A DNA stretch of 64,000 nucleotides, from assembly GCA_001899585.1 (NCBI GenBank), contig MKWE01000031.1:67581-131580 (forward strand), read 5' to 3'. Origin of the DNA: Rhodospirillales bacterium 70-18 (lineage in GTDB: Bacteria; Pseudomonadota; Alphaproteobacteria; Acetobacterales; Acetobacteraceae). Below are positions 52,949 to 61,767 of this stretch, in pieces; within the stretch, counting starts at the first letter, position 1, and each line of letters begins with the position of its first letter. The notes under the pieces are model-generated. The model saw only the letters and a program-made list of their open reading frames with translations, made no database searches and was not told the DNA's origin. The position numbers and the translations under genes are program-made.

Positions 52949-54196
52949 ATGGGGTTCACGAAAATATGGGCCATGGCGGGCGTGCTCGCCGCCGGCCTGA
53001 TGCTGCCGCCGCCGGCCAGCGCGCAGGACACCATCAAGATCGGCGCCATCTACCCGCTCAGCGGCAACGCCGCCAGCGCCGGCGAATCCGCCAAGGCGGC
53101 GCTGGAAGTGGCGCTGGACATCATCAACAACCCACATCCCGAGCTGGGCAACATCCCGCTGGCCAAGACCGCCGGCCTGCCCAACCTGAAGGGCGCGAAG
53201 CTGGACATCGTGTTCGCCGACAACCAGGGCTCGCCGGCCGTGGGCCAGAGCCAGGCGCTGCGGCTGATCACCCAGGAGAAGGTCGCGGCCCTCACCGGCG
53301 CCTACCAGTCCGGCATCACCCAGACCGCCAGCGCGATCGCCGAGAAATACGGCATCCCCTTCCTCAGCGGCGAGTCGGTGGCCGCCAACCTCACCGAGCG
53401 CGGCTTCAAGTGGTTCTTCCGCACCACCCCGGTCGCCTCGGACATCGCCAAGACCTATATGGCCTTCCTGAAGGACCTCAAGGCCGGCGGCCAGAAGGTC
53501 GACAGCATCGCCGTGGTCAACGAGAACAGCGACTACGGCACCTCGATCGCCCAGGTGCTCGATGAAGCGGCCAAGGCGAACGGCTTCAACATCGACCTGC
53601 ACATCCCCTACAGCGCCAACACCACGGATGTGCAGTCCCAGGTGCTGCAACTGAAGGACAAGAAGCCGGATGTGGTGATCTTCGTCAGCTACACCTCCGA
53701 CGCCATCCTCTACATGAAGGCGATGAAGGCGCTGGACTACAAGCCGGCGGTGCTGATCGGCGACGATTCCGGCTTCTCGGACGCCGCCTTCCTCAAGACC
53801 GTGGGCAGCATCGCGCAGGGCGCCATCAACCGCTCCGCCTGGGACATCGGCAAGCCGGGCAGCGTGACCTACCTCATCAACGAGATGTACAAGAAGAAGC
53901 GCGGCGTGGACCTGGACGACACCGCCGGACGCGCGATGCAGGGCTTCCTGACGCTGGCCGACGCCATCAACCGCGCCGGCTCCACCGAGCCGGCCAAGAT
54001 CCAGGCGGCGCTGCGCGCCACCGACCTGAAGCCCGACCAGCTGATGATGGGCTACAAGGGCGTGAAGTTCGACGCCAAGGGCAACAACGAGCTGGCGGCC
54101 GCCCTGCTGATCCAGATCCAGGGCGACCACTACGTGGCGGTCTGGCCGAAGGAGACCGCCGTGGCGCCGCTGCAACTGCCGTACAAGGGCTGGTGA
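52949..54196 (+). CDS. Branched-chain amino acid/amide-type ABC substrate-binding protein
   Basis: The 415-residue periplasmic protein of the LivJ/LivK type has a Sec signal peptide (MGFTKIWAMAGVLAAGLM, cut near ASAQ at about residue 26). The ligand-binding fold starts TIKIGAIYPLSGNAASAGESAK and contains VNENSDYGTS and IGDDSGFSD. The ATG 52949 is preferred over GTG codons at 52940 and 52943 because GAAGGGG lies at the right distance. It is the first gene of a complete transporter (two permeases, two ATPases). Although such systems are called branched-chain transporters, many carry amides, short-chain acids or aromatic acids; the ligand here is unknown. Confidence 0.92.
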   Translation: MGFTKIWAMAGVLAAGLMLPPPASAQDTIKIGAIYPLSGNAASAGESAKAALEVALDIINNPHPELGNIPLAKTAGLPNLKGAKLDIVFADNQGSPAVGQSQALRLITQEKVAALTGAYQSGITQTASAIAEKYGIPFLSGESVAANLTERGFKWFFRTTPVASDIAKTYMAFLKDLKAGGQKVDSIAVVNENSDYGTSIAQVLDEAAKANGFNIDLHIPYSANTTDVQSQVLQLKDKKPDVVIFVSYTSDAILYMKAMKALDYKPAVLIGDDSGFSDAAFLKTVGSIAQGAINRSAWDIGKPGSVTYLINEMYKKKRGVDLDDTAGRAMQGFLTLADAINRAGSTEPAKIQAALRATDLKPDQLMMGYKGVKFDAKGNNELAAALLIQIQGDHYVAVWPKETAVAPLQLPYKGW

Positions 54197-54221
54197 TCCC
54201 GCTCCAGGGCCGGCCGCCGGC

Positions 54222-55085
54222 ATGACCGCGACGCTGCTGCAGGTGATCGCCGGCGGGCTGCTGCTGGGCGCGCTGTACGCCCTGTTCGCCTCCGGCCTCA
54301 CGCTCATCTGGGGCATGATGAACGTGGTGAACTTCGCGCATGGCGACTTCGTCATGCTGGCGATGTACACCAGCTTCGTGGTCTGGAAGACGCTGGGGTT
54401 GGGGCCGGCCGCCTCGGTGCCGATCGCGGCCCTGGTGCTGGCGACGGTGGGGATCGTGGCGTATTTCGCCCTGGTGCGCCATGTGATGCGGGCGCCGATG
54501 ATCGCGCAGATCCTGGCCACCTTCGGGCTGGCGCTGTTCCTGCGCTACGGCGTGTTTTGGTATTTCGGCGCCAATTTTCTCTCGCTGCCGGACAACCTGG
54601 TGGGCGGCACCTACGACATATGGGGCATCCGCCTGCCCGCCGCGCGGCTGCTGGCCGGCGCGGTGGCGCTGCTGGTCACCGCCGGGCTGCACCTGCTGCT
54701 CACCCGCACCATGCTGGGCAGCCGCATGCTGGCGGTGGCCGAGGACGAGGCGGCGGCGCAGCTGATGGGCATCCGCCCGCACCGCATGCAGGCGGTGGCC
54801 TGGGGGCTGGCGGCCGGAGCCGCCGGCATCGCCGGGGCGCTGATCTCGACGTTCTTCTACATCTCCCCCACCGTCGGCGAGACGCTGGCCATCGTCGCCT
54901 TCGTCACCGTCTCGCTGGGCGGCTTCGGCAGCGTGCCGGGGGCGCTGGTTGCCGGGCTGCTGATCGGGGTGATCGAATCGCTCTCGGCCTACTGGATCGG
55001 CGCCGTCTACAAGGACATCGTGACCTATTCGCTGTTCGTCGCCGTGCTGTGGCTGCGGCCGCAGGGCCTGATGGGGAAGGCGTGA
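54222..55085 (+). CDS. livH: Liv-type ABC permease (LivH)
   Basis: The 287-residue membrane permease has eight or so helices: VIAGGLLLGALYALFASGLTLIWGMMNVVNFAHGDFVML at the start is the LivH block, and the ATPase-contact region DEAAAQLMGIRPHRMQ lies around residue 180. It forms one half of the membrane channel with LivM, whose start overlaps this gene's stop by one base (TGATG at 55083). ATG at 54222 is 25 bases after the binding-protein stop. The C-terminus ends LWLRPQGLMGK, as in the family. Confidence 0.93.
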   Translation: MTATLLQVIAGGLLLGALYALFASGLTLIWGMMNVVNFAHGDFVMLAMYTSFVVWKTLGLGPAASVPIAALVLATVGIVAYFALVRHVMRAPMIAQILATFGLALFLRYGVFWYFGANFLSLPDNLVGGTYDIWGIRLPAARLLAGAVALLVTAGLHLLLTRTMLGSRMLAVAEDEAAAQLMGIRPHRMQAVAWGLAAGAAGIAGALISTFFYISPTVGETLAIVAFVTVSLGGFGSVPGALVAGLLIGVIESLSAYWIGAVYKDIVTYSLFVAVLWLRPQGLMGKA

Positions 55086-56065
55086 TGGGTCTGCTGCGCC
55101 GCTTTCTCTGGCCCGCCATCTGGCTGCTGGTGCTGCTGGCCTTCCCGCTGGTGTGGGACACGCCGTTCCAGCAGCGGCTGGGCACGCTGGTGCTGCTGTA
55201 TGCCATCGCCGCCTCGGCCTGGAACATCGTCGGCGGCTATGCCGGGCAGGTCTCGGTGGGCCATGTGGTGTTCTTCGGCTGCGGCGCCTACGGGGCGCTG
55301 GCCACCTACACCCATCTCGGGCTGCCGCCGATCGCCGGCCTGCCGCTGGGCGTGGCCGCCAGCGTGGCCATCGCCGCCGTGGTCGGCGTGCCGACGCTGC
55401 GGCTTTCGGGCCACTACTTCAGCATGGCCACGATCGCGGTGGCCGAGCTGGTGCGCCTGGTGGTCGCCAACACCGAGTTCCTCGGCGCCGCCGTCGGCCT
55501 CAGCGGCCCCACCGTGCCGCGCAGCGTGCTCGACCTCTCGTTCACCTCCTCGCTGCCCTACTACTACCTGTTCCTGGCCGTGCTCGCCGGCACGCTGGCG
55601 CTGACCTGGCGGATGGAGAACAGCCGCATGGGCTACTACCTGCGCGCCATCAAGGACAGCGAGCGCGCGGCCCGTTCGCTGGGGGCGGCGGCCAGCCGCT
55701 ACAAGATGCGCGCCTACCTGCTGAGTGCGGCGCTGACCGCGGTGGCAGGCTCGATGTACGCGATCATGATCGGCTTCATCGACCCGGAATCCGGCCTGGG
55801 CATCCTGATCTCGGTCAAGATCCTGATCATGGCGGCCCTCGGCGGCACCGGCACGCTGTTCGGCCCGCTGGTGGGTGCTGCGATCCTGGTGCCGCTGGAG
55901 GAGATCTCCAACAACGTGTTCGGCGGCGGCGGCGCGGGCCTGACCTTCGTGGTCTATGGCGCGGTGATCATGCTGCTGGCCCGCTTCCAGCCCGGCGGCC
56001 TGCTGGAGCTGCTGGGCCGCCTGCGCGCCCGCGCGGCCGGCCGGGGCGCGCGCCGTGCTGCTTGA
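55085..56065 (+). CDS. livM: Liv-type ABC permease (LivM)
   Basis: The 326-residue membrane permease has about nine helices and the LivM signs IVGGYAGQVSVGHVVFFGCGAY (about residue 48), RLSGHYFSMATIAVAE (about 105) and GRAIKDSERAARSLG-like RAIKDSERAARSLGAA near residue 191 for contact with the ATPase. It pairs with LivH. The ATG 55085 overlaps the LivH stop, and its own 3' end overlaps livG by eleven bases. A long frame running upstream through livH in the same phase is rejected. The C-terminus is arginine/alanine-rich. Confidence 0.92.
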   Translation: MGLLRRFLWPAIWLLVLLAFPLVWDTPFQQRLGTLVLLYAIAASAWNIVGGYAGQVSVGHVVFFGCGAYGALATYTHLGLPPIAGLPLGVAASVAIAAVVGVPTLRLSGHYFSMATIAVAELVRLVVANTEFLGAAVGLSGPTVPRSVLDLSFTSSLPYYYLFLAVLAGTLALTWRMENSRMGYYLRAIKDSERAARSLGAAASRYKMRAYLLSAALTAVAGSMYAIMIGFIDPESGLGILISVKILIMAALGGTGTLFGPLVGAAILVPLEEISNNVFGGGGAGLTFVVYGAVIMLLARFQPGGLLELLGRLRARAAGRGARRAA

Positions 56066-56792
56066 GGGGCGCGATGTCACCGTGGCGTTCGGCGCCTTCC
56101 GCGCGGTGGACGGCGCCAGCGTGGGCGTGCGCGAGGGCGAGGTGCTCGGCCTGATCGGCCCCAACGGCGCCGGCAAGTCCACCTTCTTCAACTGCCTCAC
56201 CGGCGACCTCACCCCCACCCAGGGCAGCGTGCATTTCGCTGGCCAGGACGTGACCCGCCTGCCGCCGGAGGACCGCGCCGCCCTCGGCATCGCCCGCAGC
56301 TTCCAGGTGCCGCTGACCTTCGAGGGCATGAGCGTCCTCGACAACGTGATGATCGGCGCCTTCCTGCGCACCGCCCATACCGGCGAGGCCCGCGAGCGCG
56401 CCGGCGCGGTGATCGAGCGCGTCGGCCTCGCCCCCTTCGCCCACGCCTCCGCCCGCAGCCTCGGCACCCCCGGCCGCAAGCGCCTCGAGATCGCCCGCGC
56501 GCTGGCCACCGAGCCGAAGGTGCTGCTGCTGGACGAGGCGATGGCCGGCCTCACCCCCACCGAGGTGCGCCAGGCGATCGCCCTGGTGCGCGCCATCCAC
56601 CAGTCCGGCATCACGCTGGTGATCGTCGAGCACATCATGGAGGTGATCGTCACCCTGGCCGAGCGCGTGGTGGTGTTCAACCAGGGCCGCGAGATCGCCA
56701 ACGGCACCCCGGCCGAGGTGACCAGCGAGCCGCAGGTGATCGAGGCCTATCTGGGCAAGCGCGCCGCCCGCGCGATGCGGCGCGGCGCATGA
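56055..56792 (+). CDS. livG: Liv-type ABC ATPase (LivG)
   Basis: The 245-residue ATPase has Walker A GPNGAGKST near residue 35, the LivG insertion QVPLTFEGMSVLDNVMIGAF, a signature motif altered to LGTPGRKRLEIARAL (no LSGGQ), and Walker B VLLLDEAMAGLTPTE. The C-terminal end is EVTSEPQVIEAYLG as in the family. The unusual LGTPGRKR in place of LSGGQ(Q)R should be noted: the second ATPase (livF) has a standard SGGERQ. The GTG start at 56055 overlaps livM by 11 bases; the stop overlaps livF (ATGA at 56789-56792). Confidence 0.9.
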   Translation: MLLEGRDVTVAFGAFRAVDGASVGVREGEVLGLIGPNGAGKSTFFNCLTGDLTPTQGSVHFAGQDVTRLPPEDRAALGIARSFQVPLTFEGMSVLDNVMIGAFLRTAHTGEARERAGAVIERVGLAPFAHASARSLGTPGRKRLEIARALATEPKVLLLDEAMAGLTPTEVRQAIALVRAIHQSGITLVIVEHIMEVIVTLAERVVVFNQGREIANGTPAEVTSEPQVIEAYLGKRAARAMRRGA

Positions 56793-57508
56793 GCCTGCCG
56801 ATGCTCAGCGTGCGGAACCTCGAAGTCCGCTATGGCGACCTGATCGGCGTGGCCGACGTGTCGCTGGAGGTGCCGCAAGGCGGCATGGTGGCGCTGCTCG
56901 GCTCCAACGGCGCCGGTAAGACCACCACGCTGAACGCCATCGCCGGCCTCATCCCCGCCTCGTCCGGACGCATCGACTTCGAGGGCGAACCGATCGCCGG
57001 CCGCCCCGCCTATGCCATCGTGCGCAAGGGCCTGGCGCTCTCGCCGGAGGGCTGGCGGCTGTTCACCCAGCAGAGCGTGGAGAGCAATCTGCGCCTGGGC
57101 GCCACGCCGCTGGCCGACAAGTCGCGCCTGCCGGACCTGCTGGCGCATGTCTACGAAATATTCCCCCGCCTGGCCGAGCGCCGCCGCCAGCGCGCCGGCA
57201 CCATGTCGGGCGGGGAGCGGCAGATGCTGGCGGTCGGCCGCGCGCTGATGAGCGACCCCAGGCTGCTGATGCTGGACGAGCCGAGCCTCGGCCTCGCGCC
57301 CGCGATCGTGGAGTCGATGTACGAAACCTTCGGGCGCCTGCACAAGGCGGGGCTGACCATCCTGCTGGCCGAGCAATCGGTGGAACTGGCGCTGGAATTC
57401 GCCGACCATGCGTATGTGTTGCAGGTGGGCCGCAGCGTGCTCTCCGGGCCGGCGGCGGAACTGGCCGACAATGCGGAGGTGCAGCGGGTGTACATGGGGC
57501 TGGGGTAG
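56789..57508 (+). CDS. livF: Liv-type ABC ATPase (LivF)
   Basis: The 239-residue ATPase has Walker A GSNGAGKTT near residue 36, signature MSGGERQMLAVGRAL, and Walker B LLMLDEPSLGLAP. The start ATG 56789 overlaps the livG stop (ATGA). It completes the five-gene Liv-type importer. A composite hairpin repeat follows directly after its stop and may serve as its terminator. Confidence 0.93.
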   Translation: MSLPMLSVRNLEVRYGDLIGVADVSLEVPQGGMVALLGSNGAGKTTTLNAIAGLIPASSGRIDFEGEPIAGRPAYAIVRKGLALSPEGWRLFTQQSVESNLRLGATPLADKSRLPDLLAHVYEIFPRLAERRRQRAGTMSGGERQMLAVGRALMSDPRLLMLDEPSLGLAPAIVESMYETFGRLHKAGLTILLAEQSVELALEFADHAYVLQVGRSVLSGPAAELADNAEVQRVYMGLG

Positions 57509-57515
57509 GAAAGAT

Positions 57516-57630
57516 GTTCTTTTTTGAAAAAAGAACCAAAAAACTTTCATTCGCCCGCCGCATACCGCAGGCACCCGCGGAGACTCCAGCGAACAAAGTT
57601 TTTTTGCTTCTTTTTGTTCACAAAAAGAAG
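57516..57630. repeat. Composite hairpin repeat, full copy
   Basis: A 115-base element with the same plan as at 51263: GTTCTTTTTT/AAAAAAGAAC (57516-57536), inner CAAAAAACTTT (57537-57547) pairing with AAAGTTTTTTTG (57595-57606), ATTCGC facing GCGAA, and CTTCTTTTTGT/ACAAAAAGAAG (57607-57630). The variable centre differs fully from the other copy. It lies between livF and the metallo-hydrolase gene. Confidence 0.8.
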
Positions 57631-57658
57631 GCCCTCCTTGCTTAACTGGAGCCCCCCA

Positions 57659-58423
57659 ATGCTCACCACCCTCGCCGGCTGGCGCATCGACATCATCGTC
57701 CAGGGCTATCCCGGCAAGTCCGTCTGCCATGGCGGCCTGGGCTGGAGCACCATTGCCCTGCTGCGCGGCCATGGCCGGGTGGTGCTGGTGGATGTCGGCT
57801 CCTTCGGCCAGCGCCAGCCGATCATCGACCGGCTGCGCGCCCACGGCCTGGCGCCGGCCGACGTGACCGACGTGCTGCTGACCCATTCGCACTGGGACCA
57901 CTCGATCAACTGGGTGATGTTCCCCAAGGCCCGCGTGGTGATCGGCGCCGACGAACTCGCCTGGTCGCTCAACGAGCCCTGGGGCACCACGCCGGTGCCG
58001 GAACTCTACGTGCGCGAGCTCGACCGCTCGGCGCAAACGGTACGGGTGCGGGCCGGCGGCGAGATATTGCCCGGCATCAGCGCCGCCGACGCCCCCGGCC
58101 ACACGCCGGGCCACCTGATCTTCCTGCTGGAAGGCGACCGGCACGACCTGGTCTTCACCGGCGACGCCGCCAAGAACCGTGCGGAAATCCTCTCCGGCGA
58201 CGCCGACATGACCTACGACCCCGCCATCAGCCGCCGCTCCATCGAGGCCATCCGCGCCCTGTGGCAGCGCAAGCCCGGCACCATCCTGGTTCCCGGCCAC
58301 GACCTGCCGATGGTGCTGGAGGACGGCGAGCCCGCCTATCTCGGCACCCGCGCGGCGGCGGTGTCCTCCTGGTTCGGCGAGGGGCTGGAGCAGACGACGC
58401 TGTTTCAACTCACCATCGGATAG
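57659..58423 (+). CDS. Metallo-beta-lactamase-fold hydrolase
   Basis: The 254-residue protein has the zinc-binding motif THSHWDH (H76, H78, D80, H81) and the further ligands in APGHTPGHLIF (about residue 145), FTGDAAKN and PGHDLP (about residue 219). This is the usual MBL fold that hydrolyses thioesters, lactones, amides or phosphoesters. There is no signal peptide, so it is cytoplasmic. The start ATG 57659 is downstream of the hairpin repeat; a longer frame through the repeat is rejected. It stands between a Liv transporter and two deacylase genes, so a role in processing the imported amide or ester is plausible. Substrate unknown. Confidence 0.86.
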   Translation: MLTTLAGWRIDIIVQGYPGKSVCHGGLGWSTIALLRGHGRVVLVDVGSFGQRQPIIDRLRAHGLAPADVTDVLLTHSHWDHSINWVMFPKARVVIGADELAWSLNEPWGTTPVPELYVRELDRSAQTVRVRAGGEILPGISAADAPGHTPGHLIFLLEGDRHDLVFTGDAAKNRAEILSGDADMTYDPAISRRSIEAIRALWQRKPGTILVPGHDLPMVLEDGEPAYLGTRAAAVSSWFGEGLEQTTLFQLTIG

Positions 58424-58518
58424 GCGGGGCGGAAGGGTGATTGCCCGCTCCGGTTGCCGGTGGCGTCGGTGTGTATAGACTGCGCCACCCGCAGCAACCG
58501 AGCGACACCGGACCACGC

Positions 58519-59691
58519 ATGGCGCACCCGACGATGACCACCACCGAAATGCTGGCACGCCTGGTGGCGTTCGACACCACCAGCCGCAACTCCAACCTGG
58601 AGCTGATCGGTTTCGTGCGCGCCTGGCTCGACAGCCACGGCGTGCCATACCGCATCAGCGGCCGGGGCGAGGGCAAGGCCAACCTGCACGCCATCATCGG
58701 TCCGCGGACGGCCGGCGGCATCGCGCTGTCCGGCCATGTGGACACCGTGCCGGTGGACGGCCAGGCCTGGAGCAGCGACCCGTTCACCCTGCGCGAGGAG
58801 GGCGGGCGGCTGTACGGGCGCGGCTCGGCCGACATGAAGGGCTTCGTGGCCGCCTGCCTGGCCGCCGTGCCGGCCCTGCAGGCGCGCGGGCTGGCGCGGC
58901 CGGTGCACCTGTTCATCACCCATGACGAGGAAACCGACATGGGCGGCGCGCGGTCGCTGGTGGAGGACCTGCAGGAAAGCGGCCTGCGCCCGGCCATGTG
59001 CGTCGTCGGTGAGCCGAGCCTGATGCAGCCGATCCTGGCCCATAAGGGCCGGCTGGCGCTGCGGGTGGTGGCGCGCGGCACCGCCGGGCATTCCAGCCAG
59101 CCGGCGCAGGGGGTGAACGCCATCTACGCCGCCGCCGCCGCGATCGGCCACATCCAAAACGAGGCGCGGCGCTTCGCCGGGCAGGGGCCGTTCGAGGCGG
59201 GGTTCGAGCCGCCGTACACCACCGCGCATGTGGGCACCGTGCAGGGCGGCTCCATCCTGAACATCATCCCCGAGCGGGCCGAGTTCGTCATGGAATGGCG
59301 CACCATCCCGGCCGACGACTACTTCGCCGAGGTGGAACGCCTGCGAGCCTGGCTGGCCGCCGAGCTGGAACCGGCGATGCACGCCACCGACCCCGCCAGC
59401 GGCTTCACGCTGGAGGTGATGGACTGGATCCCCGGCATGGCGCTGCCGCCGGAGCACGAGCTGACCGCGCTGGTGAAGCAGCTCACCGGCTCCAACAGCG
59501 TCGGCAAGGTGAGCTACGGCACCGAGGGCGGCCTGTACGAGCAGGCCGGCATCCCCACCATCGTCTGCGGCCCCGGCGACATCGCGCAGGCCCACAAGGC
59601 CGACGAGTTCATCGCCCGCGCCCAGCTCGACGCCTGCGACGCCTTCATCCGCCGGCTGGCGGATCGCCTGGCGGGCAAGGCGGCGGCATGA
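58519..59691 (+). CDS. ArgE/M20-family deacylase (acetylornithine deacetylase-like)
   Basis: The 390-residue zinc aminoacylase has the M20 signs SGHVDTVPVDGQ (metal histidine near residue 79), RGSADMKGF (metal aspartate), HDEETDMGGA (catalytic glutamate) and a dimerisation domain with RGTAGHSSQP (about 196-205). The end has GTEGGLYEQAG and HKADEF. It resembles ArgE but also related deacylases for N-acyl amino acids. The ATG 58519 gives a normal N-terminus (MAHPTMTTTEMLARLVAF); an upstream GTG/ATG in the leader is not conserved. It overlaps the next gene by four bases (ATGA). Confidence 0.88.
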   Translation: MAHPTMTTTEMLARLVAFDTTSRNSNLELIGFVRAWLDSHGVPYRISGRGEGKANLHAIIGPRTAGGIALSGHVDTVPVDGQAWSSDPFTLREEGGRLYGRGSADMKGFVAACLAAVPALQARGLARPVHLFITHDEETDMGGARSLVEDLQESGLRPAMCVVGEPSLMQPILAHKGRLALRVVARGTAGHSSQPAQGVNAIYAAAAAIGHIQNEARRFAGQGPFEAGFEPPYTTAHVGTVQGGSILNIIPERAEFVMEWRTIPADDYFAEVERLRAWLAAELEPAMHATDPASGFTLEVMDWIPGMALPPEHELTALVKQLTGSNSVGKVSYGTEGGLYEQAGIPTIVCGPGDIAQAHKADEFIARAQLDACDAFIRRLADRLAGKAAA

Positions 59692-60677
59692 CCGAGCCGG
59701 CCGACACCCCGCTGGCGGCCCAGCCGCCGCTGCCGCGCTTCGCGGTGGAGGTGACGCCGCCGGACATCGCTCCGTGGCTGGCCGGCAATATCGGCATCCC
59801 CGGCTTCACCAGCCACGCCGCCCCCGAACCCGGGCCGCACGTGGCGGTGATCGGGCTGACCCACGGCAACGAACTCGCTGGCGGGGTGGTGCTGGACCAT
59901 CTGTTGCGCAGCGGGCTGCGGCCCAGCCGGGGCCGGCTGACCCTGGGGTTCGCCAACCTCGCCGCCTTCGCGCGGTTCGACCCCGCTCACCCCACCGCCA
60001 GCCGCTTCCTCGACGAAGACCTCAACCGCCTGTGGGACACCGCCACGCTGGACGGGCCGCGCCAGTCCAGCGAGTTGGCCCGCGCCCGGCAGATCCGCCC
60101 GCTGATCGACACGGTGGACGTGCTGCTGGACCTGCATTCCATGCTGTGGCCGTCCGACCCGCTGATCCTGTCCGGCAACACCGCCAAGGGCCGCGCCCTG
60201 GCGCTGGCGATCGGCACGCCGCCGCTGGTGGTGGCCGATGCCGGGCATGTCAGCGGCAAGCGGATGATCGACTATGGCCGCTTCGCCGACCCGGCGGCGG
60301 CACAGGTAGCCAACCTGGTGGAGGCCGGCCAGCACTGGCAGCCGGACACCGTGGCCACCACCCTGGCCAGCGTGGCCGGGCTGCTGCGCCACCTGGACAT
60401 GGTCGCGCCGCACGCGGCGCTGCCGCCGGCCCCGGCGACCCCGCCGGCACGGCGCTATGCCCAGGTGACCACCGCGATCACCGCCAGCACCGCCAGCTTC
60501 GCCTTCGTGCAATCCTATCGCGGCGGCGACGTGATCGCCCGGCGCAACACGCTGATCGCGCTGGACGGCACTGCCGAAATCCGCACCCCGCATGACGACT
60601 GCCTGCTGGTAATGCCCAGCCTGCGCCCCAGCCGGGGGCATACCGCGGTGCGCCTCGCCCAGTTACTGCCTGCCTGA
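59688..60677 (+). CDS. Succinylglutamate desuccinylase/aspartoacylase family protein
   Basis: The 329-residue zinc hydrolase of the M14-like AstE/AspA family has metal-ligand H59 and E62 in LTHGNELAG, DEDLNRLWD (about residues 109-117), and LLDLHSM with the third ligand (about 147-153). It removes an acyl group from an amino acid. The ATG 59688 is coupled to the ArgE-like gene, so the two deacylases work on the same or consecutive intermediates. The C-terminal 90 residues (about 245-329) hold the beta domain typical of the family. The exact acyl amino acid is unknown. Confidence 0.85.
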   Translation: MTEPADTPLAAQPPLPRFAVEVTPPDIAPWLAGNIGIPGFTSHAAPEPGPHVAVIGLTHGNELAGGVVLDHLLRSGLRPSRGRLTLGFANLAAFARFDPAHPTASRFLDEDLNRLWDTATLDGPRQSSELARARQIRPLIDTVDVLLDLHSMLWPSDPLILSGNTAKGRALALAIGTPPLVVADAGHVSGKRMIDYGRFADPAAAQVANLVEAGQHWQPDTVATTLASVAGLLRHLDMVAPHAALPPAPATPPARRYAQVTTAITASTASFAFVQSYRGGDVIARRNTLIALDGTAEIRTPHDDCLLVMPSLRPSRGHTAVRLAQLLPA

Positions 60678-60742
60678 GCGTTGCTGCCGGCCTGAGCCGC
60701 GGCGGCCCGGCCCGTCAAGGCAGGCAGCGCCCCGCGCCTGTC

Positions 60743-61735
60743 TCAGTACCCCCGTCCGGGATCGACCAGATTGGGCATCGCCTCCCCCGCCCGCGCCGCG
60801 CGCAGATTGGCGAAGAAGATGTCCAGGCTGTCCACATTGTAGGTTTCGGGGTTGTCGGCCGCCACGTGCGGGGTCACCAGCAGGTTGGGGGTACGCCACA
60901 GCCGGGCATCGGGCGGCAGGGGTTCGGGCACCGTCACGTCCAGCACCGCGCCGGAGAGGCGGCCCGCCTCCAGCAGGTCGCACAGCGCATCCTGATCCAG
61001 CAGCGCGCCACGGCCGACATTGATCAGCCCGGCGCCGGCGGGCAGCAGCCCCAGGCGGCGGCGGTCGAGGATGTTGCGGGTGGCGGGGGTCAGCGGGCAG
61101 GCGAGGAGCAGGAATTCGGTGTCGGCCAGGGCCGCGTCCAGCGCGTCGGTGCCCAGTATGGCGTCGAAATCCGGGTGCGGGGCCGGGCGGGCGCGCACGC
61201 CGGTGACGTGCATGCCGTAGCGCCGCGCCTCGCGCGCGCCCGCCGCACCCAGATCGCCGGTGCCGACCACCAGCAGGCGGCGGCCGCGCAGGATGGGGGT
61301 GAAGAACGGCTTCCAGACGCCGGCGCGCTGCTGGGTGGCATAGGCCGGCACGCGGGCGGCCAGCATCAGCAGCGCCATCAGCGAATATTCGCCCACCTTG
61401 GCGCTGTGCACGCCACGGTTGTTCAGCAGCGCCACGCCGGGCGGCAGCCAGTCGAACGGCAGCAGCCGGTCCAGCCCCGCCGAGGTGCAGAAGATCATCC
61501 GCAGCCGGGGGGCGGCCACCGGGAAGCGGCCGAGGATCTGGCCGGGGGTGGTGACCACCGCCTCGGCATCGGCGATGCCGGCGGCGAAGCTCGCGGCATC
61601 ATTGCCGAAGCTGAGCGTGTGCGCCTCGGTTTCGCCACCGCGCGCGGCGGCCTGTTCCACCTGGGCGGCGGTGATGATGAACGGGTCGGGGCTGCCGTCG
61701 GCCGGCGGCGGCGGGTTCTGGATATGGATTCGCAT
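60743..61735 (-). CDS. D-2-hydroxyacid dehydrogenase (NAD-dependent)
   Basis: The 330-residue oxidoreductase of the D-isomer-specific 2-hydroxyacid dehydrogenase family has the dinucleotide-binding VVGTGDLGAAG motif (about residues 158-168), VGRGALLDQ with the active-site arginine, VLDVTVPEPLPP with the acidic residue, and VTPHVAADN with the catalytic histidine. It reduces a 2-keto acid to the D-hydroxy acid or the reverse. The ATG at 61735 has GGGGA before it; an ATG seven codons earlier at 61756 is less likely. It is convergent with the AstE-like gene. Confidence 0.88.
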   Translation of the reverse strand: MRIHIQNPPPPADGSPDPFIITAAQVEQAAARGGETEAHTLSFGNDAASFAAGIADAEAVVTTPGQILGRFPVAAPRLRMIFCTSAGLDRLLPFDWLPPGVALLNNRGVHSAKVGEYSLMALLMLAARVPAYATQQRAGVWKPFFTPILRGRRLLVVGTGDLGAAGAREARRYGMHVTGVRARPAPHPDFDAILGTDALDAALADTEFLLLACPLTPATRNILDRRRLGLLPAGAGLINVGRGALLDQDALCDLLEAGRLSGAVLDVTVPEPLPPDARLWRTPNLLVTPHVAADNPETYNVDSLDIFFANLRAARAGEAMPNLVDPGRGY

Positions 61736-61767
61736 TCCCCGAGCCTGCCACAGCACGGCACGCCCGC

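Noticed and set aside
57524..57658. Longer metallo-hydrolase start through the hairpin repeat
   Set aside because: The upstream codons come from the repeat (KKEPKNF-like) and are not conserved protein; ATG 57659 is used.
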